Source of the DNA: Porphyra umbilicalis
Lineage: Eukaryota; Rhodophyta; Bangiophyceae; Bangiales; Bangiaceae
Reading direction: 5' to 3'
DNA length: 64,000 nucleotides
NCBI GenBank assembly: GCA_002049455.2
Contig: KV918855.1
Span: forward strand, 1 to 64,000
Position numbers and translations under genes: made by a program. The number at the start of each line of letters is the position of its first letter. Position 1 is the first letter of the stretch. Under the pieces are notes generated by a model that saw only the letters and a program-made list of their open reading frames with translations, had not been told where the DNA came from and did no database searches. This document shows positions 40,583-51,920 of this stretch, piece after piece.

Positions 40583-42782
40583 CCAGAATCGTGGTCGCAT
40601 TAGAGACGCCCGTCATTGCTGTGGGTCTCTCTGGTGGCGTCGAGAAGGCACACCTGCGTGATTTGCGATTGTTACACCACAGGTCGAACGAATCATCTGA
40701 CTTCAGACCTGCACGGACTCGGTTTACTTCTTGTAGCCCCCCAGCACGTAGTCAAAAAACATTCCTTGTGTTTGTTTACAGGCAAGGTGACTCTCACTTG
40801 GGCCACTGGACGCACAGGGGTGGATTGAGGACCCACCCTAACGCTTGAGATGCAGTTGAAATGATGTCCTGATCAGATCAGAGAACTCCAGCCGACACAG
40901 TTGTTGCGGATGGCCGTATGCTTGCACGCATTTGCCTGACTTTGGTATCATTATGGACAACGCTAAGGTCAGGTTGGCGGTCAAGGCCTCACGCTCTCAG
41001 TCTTGGAATCGACCGGTCGCGGCCAAGGACATTGCAGCAGAGAAATGACATATATGGACTAGAAAATGACGACAAGATGCAACCATGTATTTCTTGGAGC
41101 ACGTCGAGAGCCGTCCCGATGTCGTGTACAGCACTCGAGATGCAGTGCGATGCAGTAATTGACATCCAGATGCAGGTGGGCGCGGCTGCCGACGATCGAG
41201 CCGAGCCCTGCTCAATCGAGCGGACGCGTTTACGCTCCAGAGCTCAGTAAAAGCGGTTTGTACTGCTCGTTTCTGGAACAGAACCGGTGTTGGACTCGCG
41301 AAGGACGCTCTGTTCTTCTTTCATGGTGCAGAACAGAGAGGGAGCTGGCTTGTGGCGTCACTCTATCGGCCTTTTCCCATCCTATGTCGTGTGCACAAGA
41401 GAGGCATGCGTCGCTCTTCAGGGTGGTTTACGATTGCACAACCATCTCTCTGAACAGTCTGCTGCTGGGTGCCTCAGCGCCTTTCATAGACGACAATGTG
41501 CGCCGTTTCGCCCTCCAACTGATTCTTCTTGCGTTTTCTGCCCCTGAAAGACCACAGCGGCGAGCAAGTGCAACCACTGCAACAGCTCCCCGTTCCCTTG
41601 AAGGGAGAAAGGAGCAGAATGTGTTGGCTGCAGAACATTTCATCTAGCAAGCCAGCCCGGAAAACCGTTCCTGGGCGCCGATTGGAACACCAGAGTACGC
41701 ATTACCCGTGGTGCCTCTTCGGAGCAATCGTTCTGAAGGTCATAGGCCGTTTTAAACAGGTACGCGTAGGGAAATACTGAATGAATAGCGGAGCACGCAG
41801 TTGTTTTCTGGAGCCGAACTGTCGGCCATGCGTGCATGCGGTTGACCTGCAAAAGCCACGAGGTGGGCTCAGCTTTTAATACCGCATCGCGGCTCGCACA
41901 ACTGAAAATCTGCGCATTCTCGCCGCATTCGACATCAGAACAGTCCGCGTCAACCGCGCGGTGCTCTACGGGCGCCTCAGTCGTCACGACCTGCAGAGCC
42001 GAAGGCTCGCAGCATCGAAGACAGCAGAGCCAGCGAAGACTGACCGCAACTGTGTTGCGGTGTCAGCCGCTGTCAGAGCTCTCATAGCAGTGACAGATTT
42101 GCTGGGAGGGGGAAGGGGGATGAATTCACCAGCCATTTCATCCTTCCGTTCATCATGAGGCGTCGAAGCAGTGTCCCAAGAGCTTAGTCATACTTTGGAA
42201 TTCGCAGCACTGAGCCTTTCCATATTCGTGGAAATTGAAGTTCGGTTTCGAATCGTGCAGTTCGTCATGTTGTGTTCCACGTATGAAAAGTCCCCCTGAC
42301 AACGTTGCCGGTCATTAATTCATACGTCGGACAAAGAGAGATGGCAAACAGCACTGATGCTGTCCGGCTCAAACAAGCCGCCTTCATCGCACACAATAGT
42401 ACTCGATGGCCGGCTGATTTCCACATGACAGCACCAGCTTCATGCTCGATTGCTGTGTCGAAGAAACAGCGACTGTCAGTCACCGGCAAGCGTCCTGAGC
42501 GGGGGCTCAGACCACTAGGGTTACGCGACGACAGTTCTCGGCTGACTTTGACAGAGCTTACAGAGCGGCACGCCTGAGCTCCAACCATTGACAGTTTGGC
42601 ATAAGCGGTCACTTGAGGGCTGACCGCCATGGTCTTTTCGGGGTGACTGCCATAGTTCTCGCATTGTTCGTGGAGGGACGTATGAGCCTTGATGGTTGAG
42701 CTCTGGGCGTGAACCTCGACGCTACCTGATGGTCCGTGCAACAATGGCTGTATGATAGGTGACTTGCAAAAAATACGCACTT
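40583..42782. other. No supported gene
   Basis: Unique DNA of moderate GC with only short frames in both strands. No family recognised. Confidence 0.35.
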
Positions 42783-43311
42783 ATGCGGCAAAGAACAATT
42801 GTACGAATCTTGTTGCTTGCAGCCCTTCCATCAATGCAGACGACGTTGGCCGTCACCCATTCTGGTGACGACTTGCGCCGCGAAACAGGCGTGATGGCTT
42901 GCGATGAACGCCTTCTGTCGCCCTCGCGTACCCTCAACGATATGGCTCACGCCCGGTTTACGTGCGAGAGCGCTCTGCCCGATGTTGCCACCATTGACGC
43001 CGAGCTTGCCCGCAAAGTGAATCGCGCCCTCCCTCTTCCTCGTTTTCGGGCTTCCTCGGCGTTCGACACTTGCCGTGGACGGCACGGAGGTCCTCTTTCT
43101 CGATACGTTTCCTCTCGCTGTTCATCTGGCGCCCCTGGTTGATGTCTCTTCGCGACGCCTCTTTTCTTGCATTGGTGTCGCCCTATCCTCGAACTTTTCC
43201 GAGTGCCGCACACCTACTTTGACTATGCAGTGCTCTGGCTGCGTACATTCGACTCCTCCCGTGTCACGGCCGGCCGGTCTCGACCTCCTGGGATGCGGCG
43301 TGCGCAAATAG
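42783..43311 (+). pseudogene. Possible secreted-protein relic with a frameshift
   Basis: An ATG at 42783 opens a 119-codon frame whose N-terminus looks like a signal peptide (basic MRQRTIVR followed by ILLLAALPSM and a polar region). Near 43040-43080 the protein-like composition passes to another plus frame, which ends at 43311 with several Cys residues (FSCIGV, MQCSGCVH). This suggests one coding sequence with a frameshift or a small intron. No family recognised; low confidence. Confidence 0.25.
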
Positions 43312-46300
43312 GAGGCAGCGGTGGATGTTTTCGTCGGCATGATGCGCGCGGTGCCGCGAGGCGGGGGAGTGTCGCATGATTGAGTAGCAACAACGGCCTT
43401 GGGAGTGTTTGCTTGGAGCAATACCCAACTGGGCAGAGGCTCGCACGTGTCGTCAAGCAGCACAGGAGAAGGTGCACGTATGGACGAGGGCATGATCTTC
43501 CTTTCTCTTCTAGTAGCCCGAGGGTGCTCGACGAGCGCGGCTGCTGGTGACGAGAGGCACGGCAACGCCTCATCCGACAAATTCGCGGACGTCGTTCCGC
43601 AGGTAACAACAGCTTTGGATGCTGCACCTGTTCTATCAGGCTTGCTTTTCCCCGCTCTTCTGCAGAAATAATTATGTTCTCAATGGCGGCGCAGATTAAA
43701 CGAGGCACATCCATTTGTCAGTCCTCGATTCACGCCGCACTGTGGCGGGAGCTGATGACTTCGACAACAGTCGAGCCCATGCGCCTTAGCAGGATTCATT
43801 GCGCTTTCTGACAGAGCGATTGCGCCGGGCGGAGCGGTGCCTCGTAGACATGTATGCCATCACCCTATCTCGAAATCCAGGTGCTCATGACAAGGGGTCA
43901 TCTTTGTGGCGCTACCAGGAGCTTTCCGCGGAAAAGTGGAATCTCGCAGTCCTCTCTGGGGTGCCCGTCGCAGAGTTTTCATCAGCGCACGTCGATGCCT
44001 TTCCCGGTCTGATGAGTGGGCGTCTTTCAGAGAGTGGGCCATTCTGTCGCAAGCCCACGGCGAGAGAAGTGGCGTTCAGGTCTTCGCAGTGTCGCGTGCA
44101 GGCCCTGTTGATAGATGTCTCAACACCCGCGACGACAGATTGCCGCAGCAGACCCGTCGGCCATCAGTGCGCTCGACACCGCTAGAGGTGCGCTTGTCCG
44201 GAAATCATACGACAGACTTGCTACAGGTTGTGCCTAGCATTGTGCATGATCTATTTCTCCCTCTTTAGAAGCCGTCTTAGACCTGACTTGTGACGCCGCG
44301 GCCGGTTTACCAGGGTCGTAGGAGTAATTCCATCTGTGAGTACCACCGGCGCACTCGATGCATTATGTGGCACGATGAGAAAGCGATTATGGAAGAATAG
44401 ATCCAGAAATGGCCGCAGCGCAACCCTGCGAACTAAAGCTTCTTTGTGGTGTACACTGCAGCGTGGGCTGCGTCATTGAACACTGATGTGGAGGCCACGT
44501 GCCGAGAATGTATTTGCAGAAGAGATCATGACAGTCCAAAGAAAACCAGCGAAAACTTGGCTCTTGATTTCGTCGGTTCACGAGTTGCATGCTCGGATAT
44601 CAGACATTACAAGACAGTGCGAATTGAAAAGCGCTGTTTTCTCGCAGCCACGCTCTAACGTGTGCGTGCGGCATGCCACGTCGCTTAAGCAGCCACAGTC
44701 TGTGACCTGCCGCTGGCCTGGCGCCAACGCCACCTCCGTGCTCTTTGCTGCTCATGTCAACGACAGTTTGCAGCCTTGGCTGTTGCTGACTCACATCTGG
44801 TCGCATGGAGACATGGACAAAAAGTTGTTTGGTTGCAAGGTCAATGCCACTCGCTGAATCTTTGTCGAGTCATGTTCACATGCCGCTGGCGTGCAGATTT
44901 CTGTCCCATTTTCTTTATCGGAGCGTGCTTTGCAAGTGACGATCTCACGGCGGAGCGTCGTGCTTTAGTTTTCGAAAGTGTTCAGCGTGGCAAACTTCAT
45001 CACCCTGCTCGGCACTATTGCAAACTTTATCGGTCCCGAGTGCTTTACTTCATGCTTTACCGCTCGCGAATCCTTATCTGCGGCGCACTCGTTGCAGCTC
45101 GCGGTACCTAATGCCCCCGGCAGCGGTGAGATTAGTGGCGGTGCTCACCTCTCTGTACTACCAACGCCGTTTTCATTGCCACATCCCATGGCCTTCCCCT
45201 CTGCTGGTCGAAAGGGGCAGGTAGGAAACCTTTGGCAACATCCCCGGCAGCTAGGCGTTGCCAACGGTGCGCACTCAAGAGGTGCGTCCTTCACGACAAC
45301 AGATCATCAGCGCACGCCGGCAAGTCAATCTCGCGGGAGGCAGGTGAGAGGTGCGATGACGGCTGCCGCTGTCCCACAAGCGGCGAGCGAGTCCGCGGCC
45401 TCCGTCGCATTGCAGTTTTGCAGGAGCAGAAGCGTCTTTTTGAAAAGGGCTTCAGGAACTGAAAAGCCCGAAGTACTCAAAGAGGACGTTCCACAAAATT
45501 GAGTATTACACCGCAGCCTGAGCGTGTGATCCACTATGGGCCTGGCGCCTTCTTTGATGGGAGTTGCGACGAAGCACGCTTGAGCCGGCTTGCGCCCTGC
45601 TTCTTCGGCCTTACTGGTGGGTAGTACAATTGCATCCATGAAGGTAAGCCTGTTGCCCCCACGTGCTCAGGCGCGATTTTCGTCTGCCCGCTTCTTCGTC
45701 CTCCATGATATCATCATGTTAAATGTCGAGTTACTAGACGGCTTCGAATGCATCTGTTAAATGCTTTGACACCAGCCCAACGCACCTATGCGAGGGTTGG
45801 TTGTGCTCTTTCGGGTGCTGTTGAACAGCTCCCTCCTGAGTCCGGCCAAGGCATGTTCTCGGACACCCCAGTACTTTGTGTGCGGTCTGGTCTGCAGTGC
45901 TTGCGAACCACGTTGCGTCTCCTCGAGTCACTTTTAGGCAAGGAGCCGACTCTCGCTTCTTAGACCTTCAGAACCGGATGCAACAGGCAAAGCTATGACA
46001 AGACGACGTTCCAATACTGTAAGTAACGGTCCGTCATTCAACTCCTGCCCACGTCGTGACACTCTTTTCCACGAACGAGCTGGCGCGCGAGCACAATACT
46101 GAGCTACCTGACCAGCTCAAGACTCCCGTGGTCGATTATCACGCTGTTGAAGAGTACAAGCAGCTCGGCGAGGGGCAGGCCGTCCCGCTGGTGGCAACTA
46201 TGACGGCGGCAAAAAAATTGTGGTAACCCTACGTGTCGGAGCAGTCGTGAAGCTGCCTTCCAGCCAGTTTTTTCAGTTGTAGAAGCTGTACGCAGGCTCC

Positions 46301-46624
46301 TGCGGTGTCGTCGTTGGCTTGATAATTGCATACGAAGCGACTCTTTTTCGCAAGGAGCGTCTGCCTGTCCTCCAGTTCGCGCGGAGAGGCGCAAGTGGCT
46401 GAACGCGCGTCAACGTTCTTCACCAAAAGATTCAACCCGGTTCTCCCAAATAAAAATGGCGTGATGGCAGATGCAGTACGGCGTCAAGTCCCTCTGCCGA
46501 TCGGCTTGGGACTTGTCAATTCACGAGGCTCAAAACCTGCCTCTAGACCGCGTCGCGTCGTCATTGTGCTTGGTCTTCACCTTCGCTATGGTGCACGTCG
46601 CGCTCTCGCGCGATGGGCACCTCT
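43312..46624. other. No supported gene
   Basis: More than 3 kb with only short frames. Some (44978-45502 plus, 45748-45963 plus) are mildly protein-like but have no recognisable domain or neighbour support. Confidence 0.35.
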
Positions 46625-46914
46625 AGTGTCCATTCTACTGACCGCCTCATTTGAGCCTCTCATGCTCATTTGAGCCTATTTTTGATGCCTCTCTGTGCCC
46701 ATGTTCCGGCCTCTGCTGCTCTTTCTATGAATAGATCCGGACTCAGCGCAGTCCCCTTACCTCTGGGCCATCTCGGCGTCTGTGTACGATGAAAACTCGG
46801 AAGGGGTGCGACAGACACGCCAAAAAGGCCGCGCTTCCAGGCCATATGAGAGGGAGCCTCATTTGAGCCTCATCTGAGGCTCATTTGAGCCTCGGGAGCA
46901 GTAGAATGGACACT
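46625..46914. mobile_element. 290-bp MITE-like element with TIRs
   Basis: AGTGTCCATTCTACTG at 46625-46640 is exactly mirrored by its complement at 46899-46914. Just inside, CTCATTTGAGCC words occur twice on the left and at least twice on the right. It has no ORF, so it would depend on a transposase elsewhere. A target site duplication was not clear. Confidence 0.8.
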
Positions 46915-47599
46915 CGGATATTGCTTCGTTGTCATTCGAAGCTTCACCAGTGCGTATTTGTCCAAAAGCGCTAGCGTTTCAGGACTCGTTGCGTCCGCTG
47001 ATCTTGTAAAAGATGTGGATCGATCAAATCGCGTCCGTTCAGTGTCCTATCCATTGGCTTCTGCATCCTGCATACGGACGAGTACAGTTGCGTGGAGTCG
47101 TGGGCAGTAATGTACGGTACGCGCGTGTTGTTCTGCATGTACTTCTCATGTGCACGTCGGTTCTTACAGATATAGATATTTTACGGCCTGCGCGGACCGA
47201 CACCTCAACAGCACTCGTTGGAAGCCTTACGAACAGAAGTGCTTGTTGCAGTGAAGCAGCTGATGCATGAGCGGATGACGCCTGAACCCTGCATGTCGAG
47301 CGTTTCCTTATTCCCCAGCGAATACGCAACGACCAGCCGTGCCCCCTGGCAAGGCTTTGGCGCATCCACCGTCCATGAATACGTGACGGATTCATTTCTG
47401 AAACTGCCGATTGTAGGAACCTGTCGGAAGCGGGCGGAAACGACCGTTAGTTTTCGCTCTGCAGAAGGCTTCGCAAGAGGGTTCCGCTGGTGACGTGTCC
47501 CAGTTTTTACATAAGCAAGTCTGCTGTCGGCCATAATCTGGCTGTTGATTCTCTTTATGTATTTGATCACCTGTTAAGGCAGCGCTCTATCGCCCGTGC
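46915..47599. other. No supported gene
   Basis: Short frames only. Confidence 0.35.
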
Positions 47600-48006
47600 A
47601 TGCTTTTGCATCTGGCAATGTTCTGCACGATCCTCGTCGTCGTTGTCCTCCTCTGTGACCACCTTTACTACAGTCGTGATCGCCCCCTTTCTTTCTGGAG
47701 CCCCTGCGAAGGGGCTCCCCGTGCCGGCGCATCGATCGTTGACGATCAGAAGAGGAGCTCCTCGGTCATGGACGCCCCTGTCGTGCGACAAACCGTCGCA
47801 CCGGTTGATCTTGACCGAAAAAACAACGAAGAAGACGACGGGAAGGAGCATCGCTCGGACGTCCATCAAGTCACTGCGAGCAGAGTGTGGGTGGAAACCG
47901 CTGCGCACGCAATCAAGAGCATTCCGGATGGAGACGAGCGCAGCGAGGTGAATCGGGAATGGAGGAGCTCTCAGATGAAGGAGGTCGTTTCGGCGCTTCC
48001 CGTTCG
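47600..48006 (+). CDS. Possible membrane-anchored protein, cut by the LTR element
   Basis: An ATG at 47600 opens a frame of 135 codons up to the LTR edge; the frame continues 79 codons into the LTR and stops at 48244. Residues about 6-20 (AMFCTILVVVVLLC) would form a single membrane helix or signal anchor, followed by charged, polar sequence (DRKNNEEDDGKEHRSD). No family recognised. If it is a gene, the Ty3/gypsy insertion removed its 3' part and gave it an LTR-derived tail. Confidence 0.3.
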
Positions 48007-48774
48007 TGTGGGGGAAACCCCCTCTCCTCTGATGACGCGGTTTCTCCGGTATCAGCCGGGGGAGGGGCCGCGAGCACACACGCAATGCCCCTCGAGGGAG
48101 CGGTGTGCGGCGCCCCTTCAGGGCGCATGCCAGGTGGAATTTGGCACCGCCCCCGAGGCTTACCTCCCCCTCCCCCAGAGGCCAAGTGCGGCAGGGCCTG
48201 ACGCGGATGAGGGGCCACTTGACCCCTCGATTCGGGCCCCCTGAAGGGGCCTGGAAGCTTGTGGAAGCTTCTTTGAAAGGGAAAGGGCCCTGAGCCATGA
48301 TTAAATCTCGTCCACTGTCGAAATCCCACAAGAACTTCTATCAGAGACTTGAGAATCCGGGGATAAGTCCCTAGTGATTAATTGGGCAATTTTAGTCCGA
48401 GCTGGCTTAAATCCAGGAACGATATCTCTCCTTCAGTGGAAGAGGATCCCTTGATCCGTGGCAGGGGCCACCAAGACCTCACATCAGGGACCGTGGCCCG
48501 CCGGGCCCCGGCCCCCCTACGACCGTCTCTTCCTGGGTCGGGATTGTGCACGTCCTACGTCTTGTTTCTGAGGGTTTATAAGTGTATGCTTTGGGGGCAT
48601 CGTGCGTACTCGAATAAATCAGCGTCGCGTTTGCGTCAGTTCCGGCGTTCTGGTGCGCTCCGCGCCCTGTGATCCAGGGGTTTGTGTTCCCTCTCCTTTG
48701 TGTCGCTCCGCATCCTGTGCTGGAATTTCTGACGGGGCGGTGCCCCATCGGCTTTTCGGGCAGAAACCAGTACA
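48007..48774 (+). repeat. 5' LTR
   Basis: Starts TGTGG and ends ACA just before the PBS. It holds a TATA-like box (TTTATAAG, 48575-48582) and a polyadenylation signal AATAAA (48613-48618), marking an R region between them. The start is placed by alignment with the 3' LTR and the flanking pentamer. Confidence 0.88.
48575..48582 (+). promoter_or_regulatory. TATA-like box in the 5' LTR
   Basis: TTTATAAG, about 31 bases before the AATAAA signal. The matching position in the 3' LTR (58176-58183) reads TTTATGAG, a mutated form. Confidence 0.55.
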
Positions 48775-48776
48775 TT

Positions 48777-48794
48777 TGGTGGATCAGCGGGGGA
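48777..48794 (+). promoter_or_regulatory. Primer binding site
   Basis: TGGTGGATCAGCGGGGGA begins two bases after the LTR end and starts with TGG, the complement of a tRNA CCA end. The second family copy on the minus strand has TGATGAATCAGCTGGGGA at the same place. The priming tRNA was not identified. Confidence 0.65.
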
Positions 48795-48951
48795 TACGGG
48801 GTTTGGCTCTTTCTGATCAGTCTGGTCGACCCTGTGTCAGTTCTTACGGTGGTCTTTCTCCTGTGCTTTGTCATACCCTTGGGTGTGACTGTTCTGTTCC
48901 GATTATCTTTGAGGATTGATTGTTTCCGCAGGAGGACGGTGTCTTCCCGCC

Positions 48952-51048
48952 ATGAACACCACTGAAGTGACGGAGACCGGTGCCCCGGAAGCCGGCAACC
49001 CGTCACGGGGCTACCGTGACAGAGCCCGCAAGGGCTCGGGGTCTCAAACCCCCGGAGGGATCCCTCCTCGGCGGGAGCGTCACGCCGGCAGCGCCACGCC
49101 AGAGCGTGGCGCGCCGAGCGACGGTGGTGGAGACGGAAGGGTATGACCGTCTCTTCCCCCCCATGGTGCGAGGGGCACAGGCGGAGGAGTATTCCCGTTT
49201 CTCCCGCCCCAAGGAGCCGGAGGTGTAGACGGAGGGATATTACTGTCTCTTCCCCCCGAAGGTGCGGAAGGCGTAGATGGAGGTGATTTCCCACCTTCTC
49301 CCCTCCAAAATGTGAAGGGTGGAGCCGGAGGGGCATTCCCGCCTCCCTTTTCTCTACCCCCGGGTAGGCGGGACCAAGCGGTCCACCGTGTTCCATGGGG
49401 ACCAAATGACGGGCGGGCGAGAGCCGCCGGCCCACCCCGAACACCTCCTCGTGGAGGTGGTGACCGGGCCCCAACGGGGGTCCAAAACGCGGCTGCCATA
49501 TCGGCAGCCCTACAGGATTCGTTGGACGCTTTGTCAAGCCCCTTACACGATCGGCTGTCTCTTATAGAGACAGCCCTCGGGACCACTAGACGGTCCTGGC
49601 GCCAGCGTCGGCGCATGAGTTCCTCCTCCTCGGACGGAGAGTACTGCGGGGGAGATGGGGGCCGCCATGAGCTGCGTCGATCGATCACTCGTGCCCTAGG
49701 GCACGAGCTGGGCGGGGTAATCCACCGTCGGATTCCCCCCAAGATCGTCCCCGCGGACGATCGCTATGCAGCAGTCTTAGATTGCGCAGCTTATGCGTTG
49801 ACGAATACCGACATCCGGTACGACCGGACCATGGCGCACGGCCTAGGCCGTCTGCGCAAGGGTGTATCGGCCACTTTTAGCCGTGACGCAGAGTGGGATG
49901 GGATGCCCGCCTTAGTCGTCTTCGAATTCTTCAGCCGCTTCGTAAAAGCGGGTGATGACAACGATGTCTCGGAGGGCCGGGCTCTGTATCTCCTTCCCGA
50001 GTTCAGTAAGGGTACCCTCAAGCGGGAGTTGTATACGATCATGCCGTCCCTCCAAGGAGGGCGGAGTGCAGAGGTCAGCTCCTACGTGGAATTGATCAAC
50101 TGGCTCCTCCGCAAATACGCGGATGAGCAGTCGCTAAGCGACCAAGATGCCCTGTTCCATTGGGCCGCCCAAGGGGCGGATAAAACAGAGAATGATCACT
50201 ACGTACACCTTCCGGGTTTACGTCGCCTTTGTATTTTTATTCACTTGGAAGGACAAATGGATAGTCGCTATATGCACGGGCTTGGTTGGGAGACTTGCGC
50301 CGATGTGCGCGAACATAATACCGATAACATGCCAATGGACCTGCTGGTACAATACGCCCAGCGGAAGGGGGACTTCTGTCGTAGACGCCTCCAGGAACAA
50401 AAGGATGAAGAGGACCGACGGGCCGAGGCCCGTCGGGTACGTCGCGCTGCCCGGCCAGCGCCGCGGAAATGCGCAACCGCGGCAGTAACAGCCCCACCTC
50501 AGGTGGGAAAAGTTCCTTTGGGTCCTTCCCGATGGGGCCCGCCTGAGGTGGGGGAGGCGGATCCCTCCCGAAGGGACCCCCCGAAAGTTGGTGAAGCAGG
50601 TCCATCCCGATAGGGCCCCCCTCAGGTGAATGAGGTCCCTCACGGCCAGACCCAATGGGCTTCCGCTAAGGTGGGGGAAGGGCCTCGAGGGTCTTCCCCG
50701 CGAACCTCCACCAAAGTGAGGGAAGCGCCACCTGGTCCTCCCCGGGGAGAAGCGGGTCGTCCCGGGCGACCCGGGACGAATAACTGTCTCGCATTTAACA
50801 TGCGGGGGCATTTCTTCAGTGAGTGTCCCCGCCTTGACGCGATGACAAAGGCTCTGTTGACCAAAGACTTTATGGAGCGGTGCCAGCAGCGCCGCAAGAC
50901 GGCGGTGGAGATCCGTAAAGGACAACCGGTCGCGGCGGTGAGGGAACATTATGGTCCCTCGTGGTCGTCTTCGGATGACTCAACCTCCCCAGGGACGGAT
51001 GCGGCCGAGCAGGACGAGGAGGACAACTCCCCCTCGGGAAACGAGTAG
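48952..51048 (+). pseudogene. gag: gag with two in-frame stops
   Basis: One frame runs from the ATG at 48952 to the TAG at 51046 (about 698 codons), broken by TGA at 49144-49146 and TAG at 50611-50613. The second family copy conserves the same frame. After a short head come 15-residue Gly/Val/Phe/Pro repeats (GGVFPFLPPQGAG-like, 49150-49340). The capsid-like core spans about 49480-50400 (ALGTTRRSWRQRRRMSSSSS, then VPADDRYAAVLDCAAYALTN and FSRFVKAGDDNDV). About 14-residue repeats with GPPEVGEAD-like words follow, then a zinc-knuckle-like CLAFNMRGHFFSEC in which the second Cys is Phe. The tail is acidic. Gag would form the particle and bind RNA. Confidence 0.82.
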
Positions 51049-51077
51049 CGGGTGGGTTTGTCCCACCCGCCCGGGAG

Positions 51078-51920
51078 GTGAGTGGGGTCGACCGGAGATG
51101 CAAGTCATCTCGGGGGGCCGGGAGGAATCGGCCTAGTCGAGTAGGGCGGGCCTCCCAAGGGGGACCCCCAAAGGGCACCCCTTGCGCTTTCATGCCCTCG
51201 TTTAGTTACCAACTAGCCGTTCGGGTATTCCTGTCGGCAGGATTTGATCTCACTACCCGGGTTATATTGGATTCGGGCAGGGGCCCAACACTTATAGACC
51301 GGCGGCTATTGCCGGTCGACACCCCGCTACAACCGCTGGGTGATCTCGCGAAGATGTTCCATGACGTCAATGGGGGCTGGCTCCCCATTGTTGGAGCTGT
51401 CTGTCGTGGTGTGACCCTTGGGGGTTAGACCTCCTATATCTCCTTTGGAGTTGTGAACAATATGAGTGTCCCAGCTATTCTGGGCGCCTCCTTTATCGAT
51501 GTCGCGACGAAAAATATTGCGACAAAGGAGCAACATGTGGAACTCCTCCATGGCACTAAGGTGCCGATGAAAAGAAGAAAAGCCCCTAGGGGATGTCCCG
51601 ATCCCTCTATCTCGGCGGTCTGTGCTTGCCCCGAGGGGCTAACGGCTCATCTGAAGCCAACCCGGAAGACCTGAGTCAAACCCCGGACAATAGCCCATGT
51701 CCACGTAAGGAGTACGTACACGGGGCATGGCCTCGTAAAAGGGCGACCGCCGTTGTACCACAAGCATGGTCTACAGGTCCCCCAAGGCTCTGCCATAATA
51801 ATGGCAAACGAGCCCATAACCATCCAGGTGAAGTTCCTGGGCGTTACGCCGTTGCGGCTAACAACCGATATGACAATCGGGTACATCGACGCCCATGAGG
51901 GGCCGACGTACGAGGTCTGA
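51078..51920 (+). pseudogene. Aspartic protease region with stops
   Basis: The frame differs from gag. VILDSGRGPTLIDRRLL carries the Asp-Ser-Gly active site, and after a TAG at 51426-51428 the same frame continues with VPAILGASFID, the second conserved protease motif (ILG). A further TGA lies at 51672-51674. The last part (ANEPITIQVKFLGV, to TGA 51918) links to the RT region. The enzyme would cut the Gag-Pol polyprotein; it cannot be made intact from this copy. Confidence 0.75.

Noticed and set aside
48479..49537. 352-codon minus ORF over the LTR and gag head
   Set aside because: Antisense shadow of the 45-bp repeats. The plus frame matches gag of the second copy in the same frame, which is better support.
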